NCBI GenBank assembly: GCA_964439595.1 | Contig: CAYTOK010000009.1 | Location: 1 to 64,000, forward strand | Source of the DNA: CAIJXB01 sp964439595 | GTDB lineage: Bacteria > Chlamydiota > Chlamydiia > Chlamydiales > Rhabdochlamydiaceae | Length of the DNA stretch: 64,000 nucleotides | Reading direction: 5' to 3' | Shown here: positions 10,165 to 20,200 of the stretch, piece after piece | How positions within the stretch are numbered: position 1 is the first letter of the stretch | How the letters are laid out: the number at the start of each line of letters is the position of its first letter | The notes under the pieces: generated by a model | Seen by the model: only the letters and a program-made list of their open reading frames with translations | Told to the model about the DNA's origin: nothing | Databases searched by the model: none | Program-made: the position numbers and the translations under genes

Positions 10165-10190
10165 ACTGCCTTACCCGTGGGTAAGGTAGT
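10165..10190. terminator. Bidirectional terminator between convergent genes
   Basis: An 11-bp stem (ACTGCCTTACC / GGTAAGGTAGT, one G-T pair) with a 4-nt loop is followed by AATTTTCT on the plus strand. It lies just after the stop of the CopD-like gene and overlaps the last codons of the convergent minus-strand gene. The T-run is weak. Confidence 0.55.
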
Positions 10191-10839
10191 AATTTTCTAT
10201 CTCTGTTTGCGAGGGGGCGATTGCCATGACACCGGCATCATCCCCTTTTTCTAACTGGAATACCTTATCTTCTAAGGTCTCTTGATTTTGTATTTTAATC
10301 ACAAAAGAGTCCTGGTAGTTTTCCACCTTCACAAAAAAAAGACGATTTATTACAGAGTACGGAGCAATCATTTCTTCTTTAATAAGTTTAGAAGAAAGGC
10401 TCTTTTTTAAAGAGTTATAGCTTTTTAATGTCATGAGACTATCGACTGCACTAGGAAACATGAGAGGCCAGAAAAAAAGACTAGCTACTTTAAACCCAAT
10501 AGCCCTAGGAATAGATTTCTTTAAAATTTCTTTAGCTACCTTTTCCGACTGAATTAATGGAAGTTCTACAGAGTCAGGGCTTAAGAAGTAGGGATCAGGT
10601 GAATTATTTTCAATGGTTACCTGAACTGGCTGATAACCCCAGGCAAGCATATCCCCCTGCAAATACTCCTTACTTTCCTCTGCGTTCAGGGCTTTGACAG
10701 AAAGAATAACCCTCTCTTGCTGCAAAAAGCCCCCTTTTAAGGCAAGAAGTGTGGATAAAGGACCTGTTTGTAAACTACCCTGATTCATCGCTAAAAATAA
10801 AGCTAAACATCCTAAAACTGCTAAAATAACTTTCTTCAT
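10171..10839 (-). CDS. Exported protein of unknown function
   Basis: A 222-residue protein with a typical signal peptide or N-terminal anchor (MKKVILAVLGCLALFLA). The only cysteine near the cleavage region is Cys11, inside the hydrophobic core, so there is no clear lipobox. The rest has beta-rich segments (QPVQVTIENNSPDPYFLSPDSVEL), which resemble the periplasmic interaction domains found in other bacterial envelope proteins, and a second hydrophobic patch at ~115-135 (IGFKVASLFFWPLMFPSAV). The start follows a GGGGAT site. It sits convergently between the two translocator-like genes, which breaks the operon order seen in Chlamydia. I cannot name a family. Confidence 0.65.
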   Translation of the reverse strand: MKKVILAVLGCLALFLAMNQGSLQTGPLSTLLALKGGFLQQERVILSVKALNAEESKEYLQGDMLAWGYQPVQVTIENNSPDPYFLSPDSVELPLIQSEKVAKEILKKSIPRAIGFKVASLFFWPLMFPSAVDSLMTLKSYNSLKKSLSSKLIKEEMIAPYSVINRLFFVKVENYQDSFVIKIQNQETLEDKVFQLEKGDDAGVMAIAPSQTEIENYYLTHG

Positions 10840-10967
10840 AAAATCCCCAAGTTAATTTAAATTCTATGCAATTTTATAATTAAAAATAAATAAAATCAAC
10901 AATTTTATAATATTGATATATAATAAAATATTTGCTATGTTAAATTTAACTAAAAAGGAGTAGCTTC

Positions 10968-13244
10968 ATGAGTGACTATACAATAAACTCTAGCAACCAA
11001 CCCACGACCCAGGTAACAAGCACTGGAGAAACTACACAGCCTAAAAGCACGACAGCAGATAGCGTAACCCTATCCGCTATTCTGATAGAATCAGCTAATA
11101 CTACAGAGTCATTTAGCACTTCTGAAGTAGAAGTGGAATCAGAATCTACTGAGGGTTCCTCAGAAACAACAGCAGCTACTTCTGAAACTGTCGTAGATGA
11201 AGATGGCACAGAAGGGAGCACAGGAGGAGATACAGGGAGCTCCGGAGACGACTCTCCATCAGATGACACAGCACCAGAATCTACTTCCTACGGAGCTTCC
11301 ATCAATCCTTTAAAGCAAGAAGAAGAAAAAGACATTATTACAAAAAATCTAGAAGGTATATACCAACAAAGCAAAGTAAATCAAAATATAGCCAAAACGA
11401 ACATGAGTCAGCAAGCAGCCGTAAGCGAGACGTCTACTTCTTCTACTAGCGCACCAGACACAAAACTTAGCCCTACATCTATTTTTTTAGCTTCTTATCA
11501 TTTCAGTGCAGCAGCAGGTATTTCTAAAGAAATCCAAGCCGGCACGAAAACGGCAACAGAGGGCGCTAAAGAAATCCGCGTAGAGGTAAGAGAAGCCTTT
11601 ACCGCTATCTTTACAGAACTTTTAGCAAACCCCGCAAAACTAGAAAGTATGATAGCAGAGACGATATCTCCGGCAGCAGCAAAGCTCACAACAGATGCGT
11701 TAACTAAAGTTCTATCTGGAGAGTACACCCTACCTGAACTTGAAGAGATTGCTCCTCCGGAAGATGACACCCCCACATCCATGGAATTAGCTAGAATTTT
11801 AGGAGATTTTGCAGGAGCCCAATCTGATACACAAGTAGAAGCAGCAGACTATTCTGCTATAGCAGCAGACATCTCGGCTGATATGGCAGATGCAAGCATT
11901 CTAGCGGCTAATGCCGCACTAGACGACGCTATAGAAACCCAAAAAGAAATGGAAAAACAGTCCAAAAAGAAAAGCTTCTGGGGTGATGTAATGAAGTGGA
12001 CAAGCGTTGCCGCTATGAGCGTTGCCGTTATAGCTATGGTAGTTGCAGCCCCTACAACGGGGGGCACCAGCCTTATTGCTGCAGGCATGATGGCTACTAT
12101 GCTGGTACAAACAGCCCAGGGTGGAAACTCTAACATTCTAATGGATAGCTTATCCAAAGGTCTTCAAGCAGCCGGGATGCCCCCACAACAGGCTGATATA
12201 ATGGCAGTAGCCACTGTTACAGTGGTACTGGCTGTTTCTTCAGGAGGAGGAGCAGCCTTTGCTAGTGGAGGGCTTGCAGGCTCAGGAATGGCCGTTGGCC
12301 TTGGAGCCACATCAGGAGCTCTTATGGGAGCTCAAATGTCAGGAGGTGTTAGTATGGCCTCAGTGGCAGTTGGCAGATCACTTGGCATGAGCGACCAAGA
12401 AATCATGATCCTTGATGCTTCAGCAAATGTCGTAGCAGGCGTTGGTTCAGGAGCAGCAGCCATGGGGTCTTCTTCTTATGCCGCTTCGGCCAATGCAGCC
12501 AAGCTAAGCACAGCCGTAGATGACGCTTCCACGTCAGTAGATACAGCAGTAAAAGCCTCTAAGCTTGCTTCAGACCAAGTAGATGAAGCCTCTGCTAACT
12601 TAAGAACAGCAACAGATGCCGCAGCTGGAGCAAATGAAACTGCTACAAATGCAAGGCTTGCTGCAGACCAAGCAGACAACGCTGCAGCAGTAGCGCAAGG
12701 AGGTAGCCCAGAGGAAGTTGCAGCTGCACGAGGTGCCGCAGACAATGCAAGGGCCGCATCGGAAGCAGCAGATGAGGGCGCAAGAGTAGCGGATGAAGCG
12801 GTAGTAGTGGCTGATGATGCACTAAGGGCAGCTAATACCAACCTACAAACAGCCAACGCCAACCTACAAACCGCCAATACTAACTTACAAAATGCGCAAA
12901 CCGCACTTGATTCTTTAGGGAAGATGTCTAAAACCTACTCGACAGTCTCTAGGACCGTTATGGCAGCAAATACAATGACGGGAATCGCTTCAAGTGGGGT
13001 TACAGGGTATTCACAACTGCAGCTATCCCAAATACAAAAAAACATAGCTGACTCTATGGAAGAGCTTGGTACTACACAAGCTATTATGGGAATGTTACAA
13101 AGCATCGCTTCTTCGCAGTCTACCATAGCATCTCAGGTGTCAAAAGACTACGGACAAACCGTTAGCGCGCTTTCCTCTGCTTGGAGTAGTTCACAGCAAT
13201 CACAAAGTAAAGGCATGGAAGCCTTAGCAGAAGCTTTTAAATGA
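10968..13244 (+). CDS. CopB-like type III secretion translocator (SctE family)
   Basis: The 758-residue product starts after AAAAAGGAGTAG. Residues 1-130 are Ser/Thr/Glu-rich and disordered. Residues ~335-400 (TSVAAMSVAVIAMVVAAP and on) and ~406-470 form two long hydrophobic Gly/Ala stretches, the membrane hairpins expected of a YopB/SctE pore protein. Residues ~500-650 are an Ala-rich coiled coil ending in a heptad repeat (NLQTANA three times). The C-terminal segment SGVTGYSQLQLSQIQKNIA resembles the end of chlamydial CopB. Such proteins insert in the host membrane and form the translocation pore together with a SctB partner. At 758 residues it is much longer than CopB of Chlamydia, mainly through the coiled-coil and N-terminal parts. 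No LcrH-type chaperone gene is adjacent. Confidence 0.72.
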   Translation: MSDYTINSSNQPTTQVTSTGETTQPKSTTADSVTLSAILIESANTTESFSTSEVEVESESTEGSSETTAATSETVVDEDGTEGSTGGDTGSSGDDSPSDDTAPESTSYGASINPLKQEEEKDIITKNLEGIYQQSKVNQNIAKTNMSQQAAVSETSTSSTSAPDTKLSPTSIFLASYHFSAAAGISKEIQAGTKTATEGAKEIRVEVREAFTAIFTELLANPAKLESMIAETISPAAAKLTTDALTKVLSGEYTLPELEEIAPPEDDTPTSMELARILGDFAGAQSDTQVEAADYSAIAADISADMADASILAANAALDDAIETQKEMEKQSKKKSFWGDVMKWTSVAAMSVAVIAMVVAAPTTGGTSLIAAGMMATMLVQTAQGGNSNILMDSLSKGLQAAGMPPQQADIMAVATVTVVLAVSSGGGAAFASGGLAGSGMAVGLGATSGALMGAQMSGGVSMASVAVGRSLGMSDQEIMILDASANVVAGVGSGAAAMGSSSYAASANAAKLSTAVDDASTSVDTAVKASKLASDQVDEASANLRTATDAAAGANETATNARLAADQADNAAAVAQGGSPEEVAAARGAADNARAASEAADEGARVADEAVVVADDALRAANTNLQTANANLQTANTNLQNAQTALDSLGKMSKTYSTVSRTVMAANTMTGIASSGVTGYSQLQLSQIQKNIADSMEELGTTQAIMGMLQSIASSQSTIASQVSKDYGQTVSALSSAWSSSQQSQSKGMEALAEAFK

Positions 13245-13262
13245 TCGTAAATATTTTCTATA

Positions 13263-13422
13263 AAAGAGAAATTACCCTATAGAAAAAATTGCAGAAGACA
13301 CCAGCTTAATCCTAGAGAAGGTTAAAAAAAATGAGTCTTTACAAGTAAAAGCTTCTAAAATTCGAACTCTTGCATACTGGGGCGGCTTACACAGTGCCGC
13401 CTACCAACTTCAAAGCTTTTGA
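13263..13422 (+). pseudogene. Possible gene remnant downstream of the CopB-like gene
   Basis: After an in-frame stop, a codon stretch without its own start reads YPIEKIAEDTSLILEKVKK and continues for about 50 codons to a TGA at 13420, overlapping the 3' end of the convergent hemL. It could be the tail of a decayed gene, or chance. A GGCGGC/GCCGCC stem at 13381-13401 lies inside it and may help end transcription of one or both neighbours. Confidence 0.22.
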
Positions 13423-14693
13423 AAAAATTTTAGCATCTCTTCCGTCGTTCTTACTATAGATTCTTCTTTGTGAGAACTAGAGGTAAAACAAACCTCTTGC
13501 TGAGCTGGTGAAAAATACACACCCTTTTCAAACATATGATGATAAAAATCGACAAACATCTTATGATTCAAACCCTGTAAGTCTTCCTGACAATTCACCT
13601 TATTTACACCAAAAAAAAGAGTAAAGGAAGAACCTATTCGGTTTACAGCAATGTTTTTCTTTGTAACACGAATAAAATCTTCTATAGGTAGTAGAAGCTT
13701 CTCTGTCTTCTTTTCTAACTCTTCATAGAAGAAAGGCTTTTCAAGTTCCTCTAAAACAGCAAGGCCAGCAGCTAAAGCTAATGGATTACCTGAAAGAGTC
13801 CCTGCTTGATATACAGGACCCATTGGCGCTAGAAAATCCATTACTTCAGCTCTCCCGCCAAAAGCTGCAGCAGGAAGCCCCCCTCCTATAATTTTTCCAA
13901 GACATGTCAAATCAGGTTTAATCCCCCATTTACCTTGAATGCCACCAAGTCCAAATCGAAATCCCGAAACAACCTCATCAAATACCAAAAGAGCTCCTGC
14001 TTTTTCCGTTTCTAAGCGAAGTGTTTGTAAAAACTCTTTGCTTCCTTCAATGAGCCCCATATTTGCAGCAACAGGCTCTACAATGACAACGCCAACATCG
14101 CTATGCTCTCTAAATGCTCTTTTCACCGCTTCTATGTCATTATATGGAAGGGAGATTGTATCTTCTACAGCTCCCTTAGGGACGCCTAAAGAAGAAGAGT
14201 TAAGTAAGAAACTAACTCCAGAGCCGGCCTTCACTAAAAAAGGGTCCGCATGGCCGTGGTAATTGCCATTAAACTTAATCACTTTGGATTTACCGGTAAA
14301 TCCTCTTGCCAGTCTAAGAGCCGACATAGTTGCCTCTGTTCCTGAAGAAACAAAACGTATTTTTTCTATAGAAGGCATGTGTAATGAAATCTTTTCTGCC
14401 ATCTGTTTCTCAATAACAGTTGCTATACCAAAAGAAGAACCAAGCTCCATTTGCCTTTGTACTCTATCGACTATCCTAGAATGGGCATGTCCTAAAATGA
14501 GAGCCCCCCAACTCATACAGTAGTCAATAAAGCAATTGCCATCTACATCGACAATGGTGTCTCCCTTTCCTCTTTCCACTATAAGTGGAGTCATTTCTAA
14601 TGAGGTAAATGCTCTAACTGGAGAATTGACTCCTCCAGGAATTTTCAAACAACTTTTTTCAAAGACTTCCTTGGTAATCGGCCTAGCTAGCAT
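13410..14693 (-). CDS. hemL: Glutamate-1-semialdehyde 2,1-aminomutase
   Basis: This enzyme converts glutamate-1-semialdehyde to 5-aminolevulinate, the last step of the C5 route into haem synthesis. The 427 residues match the usual length. Family marks are NSPVRAF near the start, SSGTEATMSALRLAR (117-131), the NGNYHGH segment (142-148), FDE (238-240) and the PLP lysine K267 in CLGKIIGGGLPA. I set the start at the ATG at 14693, not at the TTG at 14705, because GGAGGGG lies just before it and the mature N-terminus then matches the family. The gene stands alone, convergent with the CopB-like gene. Confidence 0.96.
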   Translation of the reverse strand: MLARPITKEVFEKSCLKIPGGVNSPVRAFTSLEMTPLIVERGKGDTIVDVDGNCFIDYCMSWGALILGHAHSRIVDRVQRQMELGSSFGIATVIEKQMAEKISLHMPSIEKIRFVSSGTEATMSALRLARGFTGKSKVIKFNGNYHGHADPFLVKAGSGVSFLLNSSSLGVPKGAVEDTISLPYNDIEAVKRAFREHSDVGVVIVEPVAANMGLIEGSKEFLQTLRLETEKAGALLVFDEVVSGFRFGLGGIQGKWGIKPDLTCLGKIIGGGLPAAAFGGRAEVMDFLAPMGPVYQAGTLSGNPLALAAGLAVLEELEKPFFYEELEKKTEKLLLPIEDFIRVTKKNIAVNRIGSSFTLFFGVNKVNCQEDLQGLNHKMFVDFYHHMFEKGVYFSPAQQEVCFTSSSHKEESIVRTTEEMLKFFQKL

Positions 14694-14865
14694 ACTCCCC
14701 TCCAATAAAAAACTGTAAAATTCAACTATTTATAAAATAAACAGCTTAGAGGGTTTTTTAGATTTTTACGAACCTTATTTCACGATTTTTCTGAAACGTA
14801 TGCATTTTGAAAAAAATGCATACAGGACCTTTACTATACTAAGTGAAAAAAAGAAAAAAATACGG

Positions 14866-15162
14866 CTATTTTCTTTTTTTATAAGAAACATATACCATTA
14901 TTATGCCAAAAAGACAAAGAATAGAGCCTGCTATGAGAAGAGCTAAAACAGGCATATCATATTGTGCAATTTCCTCTTGGGCTTTACCACCAAAAAACTC
15001 AATGACCCCATTCCATGCAGAAGGATTATGGGTAAAGAAGTTTGCTACCTTATGACCTGTTTCCTTAGCTTTTGCTATTTCCTTCATAAAATGCAAAGCA
15101 TAGCTAGAGGCAATGACGCCTCCACAAAAAGAAAACAATCCAATAATACGTTTAAAATCCAT
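14866..15162 (-). CDS. Small two-helix membrane protein
   Basis: A 98-residue protein with an N-terminal hydrophobic helix (IIGLFSFCGGVIASSYALHF), a soluble middle of about 45 residues, and a C-terminal helix (VLALLIAGSILCLFGIIMVYV) followed by KKRK. The start at 15162 is preferred over 15225 because GGGG lies about 7 nt upstream, and the longer version would add an unlikely aromatic stretch. No family is recognised. The middle part (NPSAWNGVIEFFGGK) would face one side of the inner membrane. Confidence 0.6.
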   Translation of the reverse strand: MDFKRIIGLFSFCGGVIASSYALHFMKEIAKAKETGHKVANFFTHNPSAWNGVIEFFGGKAQEEIAQYDMPVLALLIAGSILCLFGIIMVYVSYKKRK

Positions 15163-15445
15163 AAAACCCCAATAATGTTTAATATAGTTCAACATATAAA
15201 AAATCACAAAATAATTCACAAGCAAATTAAGAAGAAGTTATAGAATTATCTAGAATGTCAGTAAGAAATCTTATTAATGCTGATAATTGAGATCAGCCAT
15301 AAAAAAGACGCCCATTCTTATATCTAGCGCACCATACTCCTAAAAATCCTTCCCTAAATAAAGCACGGCAGACGGATCTCTTATATTTAAGGTTTGCAAA
15401 ATTTCTAAGATAGGTGGATAATTTTGCTATACCGGCAGATACTTC

Positions 15446-17212
15446 ATGATAAGGTTTTTTTGTATTTTATTTATAGGCAGCTTTAGCCTAGCTTTTGGAG
15501 GAACCCCCTATACAGTTGAATACCTAGGGGTCGAAGACGCTGCTGCTTTAAAAACTATAAAATCTGTCACTCAGCTTAGCACATTAAAAAAAAAACCTCC
15601 AGATTCAATCTATGCTCTACGCTATAGAGCAGAATCCGATATCCCCGAAATTTTAAAAATACTGCATGCCCATGGATATTACGATGCAACCGTCCAAGTT
15701 TCCGTAGAAGAGACGCGAACTAATGCACATGTTTTAATAAAAGTGACCCTCGGTCCTCCTTATACCATATCTTCTTTCACCGTATACCTTTTTGAAAGCT
15801 GTAAAGATAAGTGCGTCTCTTGCCCTTCTCTTGTCCCCTCTTCTTTAGGTCTTATAACAGGAAAACAAATTCAAGCAGCTGAAGTCATAAATGCGGAACT
15901 AAAAGCTCTCCAAATTCTTGCAAACTGTGGATATCCCCTAGCTTTTATTAGTAATAGATCTTTTGTAGCAGACGGTGATACTAAAACAGTTAAGGTACAC
16001 TTCGAAATAGATTCAGGCCCTCTTTCCTATTTTGGTCCCCTTTCTATTACAGGCAATACCTCTACCAAACCTCTCTTTTTTAAAGAAAGACTAGAATTTA
16101 AAGAAGGTGATATTTATAGCGGATCTTCTATAGAAGAAACGCATAAGAACTTGATGGATTCAGGCCTTTTTAGCTCCATCTTAATTACCCATGACGAAAC
16201 ACCAGGTGAAAAAGGAGAGCTCCCCCTCCACATAGAGGTAGCGGAAAGTAAACATAGAAGCATATATGGGGGAATAAGCTATCAAACCTACTATGGCCCC
16301 GGTCTCACCTTTGGATGGGAACATCGCAATATTGCCCAAATGGGAAAAAAAATAACATTACAAGGAGACATAACCAAAAGAAGCCATTCAGGGATAGCTA
16401 CCTTTTTACAACCTAATTTTTTAGCGATAGGGCAAGATTATGTTTGGCAAGCGCAGGCAATTCACTTAGATATTTTACCCTTTTCAGAAAAAAGCTATCA
16501 TCTCATCACTCGTCTTGAAAAAAAATTCTCCTCTAAAATGCGGATTTCGTTTGGCTTAGAGGCTGAAAGGCTCTTCGTCAGCTCTAGCGTACAAAATGGA
16601 GACTACTGGGTTGCCGAAGTACCTCTTTTTTTAGGGATAAACCTAGCTAATAGCCTTCTTAACCCGACTAAAGGTTTTAATTTCGAATATAAAACAACAC
16701 CTAGCTTCACTTTTTCTACAAACAGCTGTTTCTTTTTACTACAAGAAGGCTCTTTATCTCACTACCTCCCTTTAGATAAAAATCACCTATTCACTGTAGC
16801 GCAAAAACTTTCAGCCGGTTTCATTCTTAGTGGTGGAGAAAACTCTGTCCCCGTCCCTAAACGTTTTTTTGGAGGTTCTGAAGAAGACCTAAGAGGATAT
16901 GCCTATTATTCCGTCAGCCCCCTTAATCATAACGGAATCCCAGAAGGGGGCCGCTCTGCTCTCTTTTACACCTTAGAGACAAGGGTACGCCTTTCTAAAA
17001 CACTTGGAGTAGTCCCCTTTTTTGACATGGGTAACGTATCTAAAAAAACACTATTTATTCCTGAAGAAAAGTGGCTGAAATCCGCAGGACTAGGTCTTCG
17101 CTACTTTTCTTTTGTCGGTCCCTTCCGATTAGACCTAGGGTTTCCTCTTAACAAGAGAAAGGGGATCGACAAAAATTATAGAATTTTGATAAGCGTAGGA
17201 CAGGCTTTTTAA
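15446..17212 (+). CDS. tamA: TamA-like Omp85 outer membrane protein
   Basis: The 588-residue protein has a signal peptide (MIRFFCILFIGSFSLAFG), about 250 residues of POTRA-type repeats (for example GPLSYFGPLSITGNTSTK, followed by FKEGDIYSG), then a beta-barrel. The barrel contains the Omp85 lid-lock type motif FFGGSEEDLRGY and the typical last strands (LGLRYFSFVGPFRLDLGFPL). TamA proteins work with TamB to assemble or transport envelope components between the two membranes. The tamB gene follows 13 bp downstream, which supports TamA over BamA. A cysteine cluster (CKDKCVSC, around residue 128) in the second POTRA region is unusual. Confidence 0.88.
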   Translation: MIRFFCILFIGSFSLAFGGTPYTVEYLGVEDAAALKTIKSVTQLSTLKKKPPDSIYALRYRAESDIPEILKILHAHGYYDATVQVSVEETRTNAHVLIKVTLGPPYTISSFTVYLFESCKDKCVSCPSLVPSSLGLITGKQIQAAEVINAELKALQILANCGYPLAFISNRSFVADGDTKTVKVHFEIDSGPLSYFGPLSITGNTSTKPLFFKERLEFKEGDIYSGSSIEETHKNLMDSGLFSSILITHDETPGEKGELPLHIEVAESKHRSIYGGISYQTYYGPGLTFGWEHRNIAQMGKKITLQGDITKRSHSGIATFLQPNFLAIGQDYVWQAQAIHLDILPFSEKSYHLITRLEKKFSSKMRISFGLEAERLFVSSSVQNGDYWVAEVPLFLGINLANSLLNPTKGFNFEYKTTPSFTFSTNSCFFLLQEGSLSHYLPLDKNHLFTVAQKLSAGFILSGGENSVPVPKRFFGGSEEDLRGYAYYSVSPLNHNGIPEGGRSALFYTLETRVRLSKTLGVVPFFDMGNVSKKTLFIPEEKWLKSAGLGLRYFSFVGPFRLDLGFPLNKRKGIDKNYRILISVGQAF

Positions 17213-17225
17213 TGGGGAAAAAAAC

Positions 17226-20200
17226 ATGAAGAAAATCTCACCTAAATTCTACACTCCTTTTTTTCTCATTCTTTCCCTACTTGTTTGTATTTCTGCTCTT
17301 GTTTTAATCCTTTCACAAACAAAAATATTCCAAGACTACGCGCTAAATATCCTAACTACTGAAGCGAAAAAAGAAGGAATAGAGATAAAGCTTAAGGGAT
17401 TACAATCAAACGGACCTTTTAAATGGTATTTGGACGAAGGTTTTATTCTTTGGGAAGACGGAAAAAAATTGGAAATGAAAAAGCTGCAAGTGCGCATTGC
17501 TGCCCTCCCTCTTTTTATGAAAAAGCTTACCTTTACCTCTTTAAAAATACACGATGCCACATTCTCATTTTCTCCCTCTCAAGAAAAAACCAATTTTGAA
17601 GAGATTTCCCTAGGAGCTCTTCCCCTCTCTCTTTCTGTTAAAGCCCTTAAAATCAAAAATTTTCTACTGAATAATGTAGTTACTAATAAAACACTTCATT
17701 TGAATCTCAAAGGGAGGGTTAGCATAAAAAAGGGATTAGGAGAACTACAGGTTGATCTACTTTTTCAAGAACTTGCTCTCAATAATATCCTTAAAATCCA
17801 GCTACTTTCTTCACAAAAAAAAGAAGTAATTAATGGCAACATCCAAACAGATATTAAAAACAGCGAAAACTTAACAAACTTCTTCGATATTCCGTTAAAA
17901 ACAAGCCTAAAAGCTTTTATTAGATGTAGAGGAAAATGGTCTTTCTGGGAAAAACTAAAACAGCGCTCAGCCAAAGACTCCCTTTCTTTTACTTTCAAAG
18001 CAGACTTGGATGATCTAGAAATAGAAAGCATTCCTCTTTTAGATAAAACATGGTCCATACAATCAGACTACACTCTTTGGTCTGATCTTTCTTCTTCTTT
18101 TGAAAACCTTTCTGTAATAAGTAATGAGCTAAAGCTACTTGGAAAAGCAAGCTTCTCCTCTTCTTTTACACCACTTACAGCCTCTATTGTAGCCTCCTTA
18201 AAAGACCTTTCCAACCTAACCTCTCCCTCTTTTTTACGCTTAGGGGGACAATTAGATGCAAAAATAGGACTAAGTCCTCACGCTTTTCTTTGTTTAGTCA
18301 CATCCCCCTCCCTAGAAATAGGAAATGAAATTTTTACACCTTCCACTGTAAAAATAGAGGCTCTGCACAAAGAAAAAGCCTGGACAGGAAGCATCTCCTC
18401 TAGCTTTCAACAGGAAAAACTTCCGTGGAATGCCTCCTCGGAATTTACTATAAAAGAGAATCTAGTCACAATTAAAGATATAGTCATTGAAACAGAGCAA
18501 ACTAAAATATCAGGAGAAGGTCACTGGAATATTAACCAAAAGATAGGGGAAAGCTCTTTATTTCTTCTAGCCAACAACTTAAAACTCTTTCGCTCTCTTT
18601 TTCCCGGCTCAGATCTAGAAGGCAAGTTAGGAGGCAGCCTTTCTTTACACGCAAAAGAAGCCAATGTCTTTCTAGAAACAAATCTTCTTCTAAAAAATGT
18701 ACGTTATCAAACCTCTATAGTAGACTCTTTAAGAATAGAAGCTGCTCTGAATAACGTTTTACAAACCCCTGTAGGAAACATCTCCCTAGAGTGCACAAAC
18801 CTCCTTGTTAAAGGAGGACAGTTTGATAGTCTCACCTTCGCATCTAACGAGCAAGAAAACGGATGGAAATCTTTTTCTATAACAGCAAATGGCAGTTGGA
18901 AAGAGTCTTTTCAACTATCGTCCACAGGCTTATGGAAAAATGAAGAAGAAGCCGTGCTAATTCAATCTGAAAGTTTCCTAGGATCTCTATTTAAAAGCCC
19001 CTTTCAATCAAGTCCTTTTTCTTTTTACTATAGTGACGAAAAGATATCCATAGACTCCTGTCAAATACAAATAGGAAACGGCTCGTTCTCTTTGAAAGGA
19101 TCTTTAACCAAAGAAGAAGCCTTTTTTGAAACAGAGGGAACTCACTTACCCCTACACATGCTATCGCTCTTTTACCCAAGTATAGCAGTCCATGGCAATA
19201 CCTCTTTTCAAGGATCCTTCCTCGGATCAAAAGAAAATATAAAAGGAGAGTTGATAGCTACCATAGAAGAGGTTGATTTTTTAGAGAAAATCAAAGGAAA
19301 AGGCTCTTTACAAATACACTTTACTCCACTTACCGCACAAATTCATTCACACTTTTACGCTACACAAAACCAATTCTTAGATTGCACTGCAACAATCCCT
19401 TTGAACTACTTTTATCTTCCTTTTAAAGCAGAGATTGACCCTATAAAACCCTTAATGGGAGAGCTCCGAATGCAAGGAGCCATTGAAGATCTTTTGGCTT
19501 TTTTGCAAACAACGAGCCAAAAAGCCTCAGGATGGGTAACGGGGCATCTCTTTCTTTCAGGGAACAGTAAAAATCCTTTTATACAAGGGAAAATAGATTT
19601 AGAAAACGGTTCTTATGAAAACTATATTTCAGGAACTAGACTTAAAAATATAGAAGCTGCCTTAGTTGCTAAAGGAGCGTCTATCGAGCTAACTCATTTT
19701 CATACCTTAGACTCAAAAAACGGGGAAGCAGGTGCAACAGGAACTCTTCTTTTAGACAAAAAAGAATTATTCCCTTTCAAAGCAAAGCTCGAGCTTAATA
19801 ACCTCACTCTTATGCAATCGGAAACGCTTGAAGCGGCTGCAACAGGAGATCTTGACTTTACAGGAGATCTTCTCTCTGCAAAGGCAGAAGGAGGGCTTAT
19901 AGTAGATCACACCGCATTCACCATCTCAGACAATTTACAAACAGAAATCCCATCCCTTCCTATTACTTATATCAATAAACCAATCCACCTCCAAAGGTTT
20001 GCAGTAAACCTTCCTGCGACTTATCCAGTAAATTTAGAACTTCTGTGTACAGCTAAGGACACTGTTTTTATTAAGGGTAAAGGCTTAGATTCGCAGTGGC
20101 AAGGCGATGTTCTTTTAACAGGAACTCCACTTAGTCCTATAGGCAAAGGATCTTTGACTTTAAAAAAAGGAGATTTCACCTTCTCTGGCAAAACATTTAC

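Noticed and set aside
12476..12877. Ala/Ser-rich minus-strand frame inside the CopB-like gene
   Set aside because: It mirrors the Ala-rich coiled coil (GCA/GCT codons read back as TGC/AGC); no start signal.
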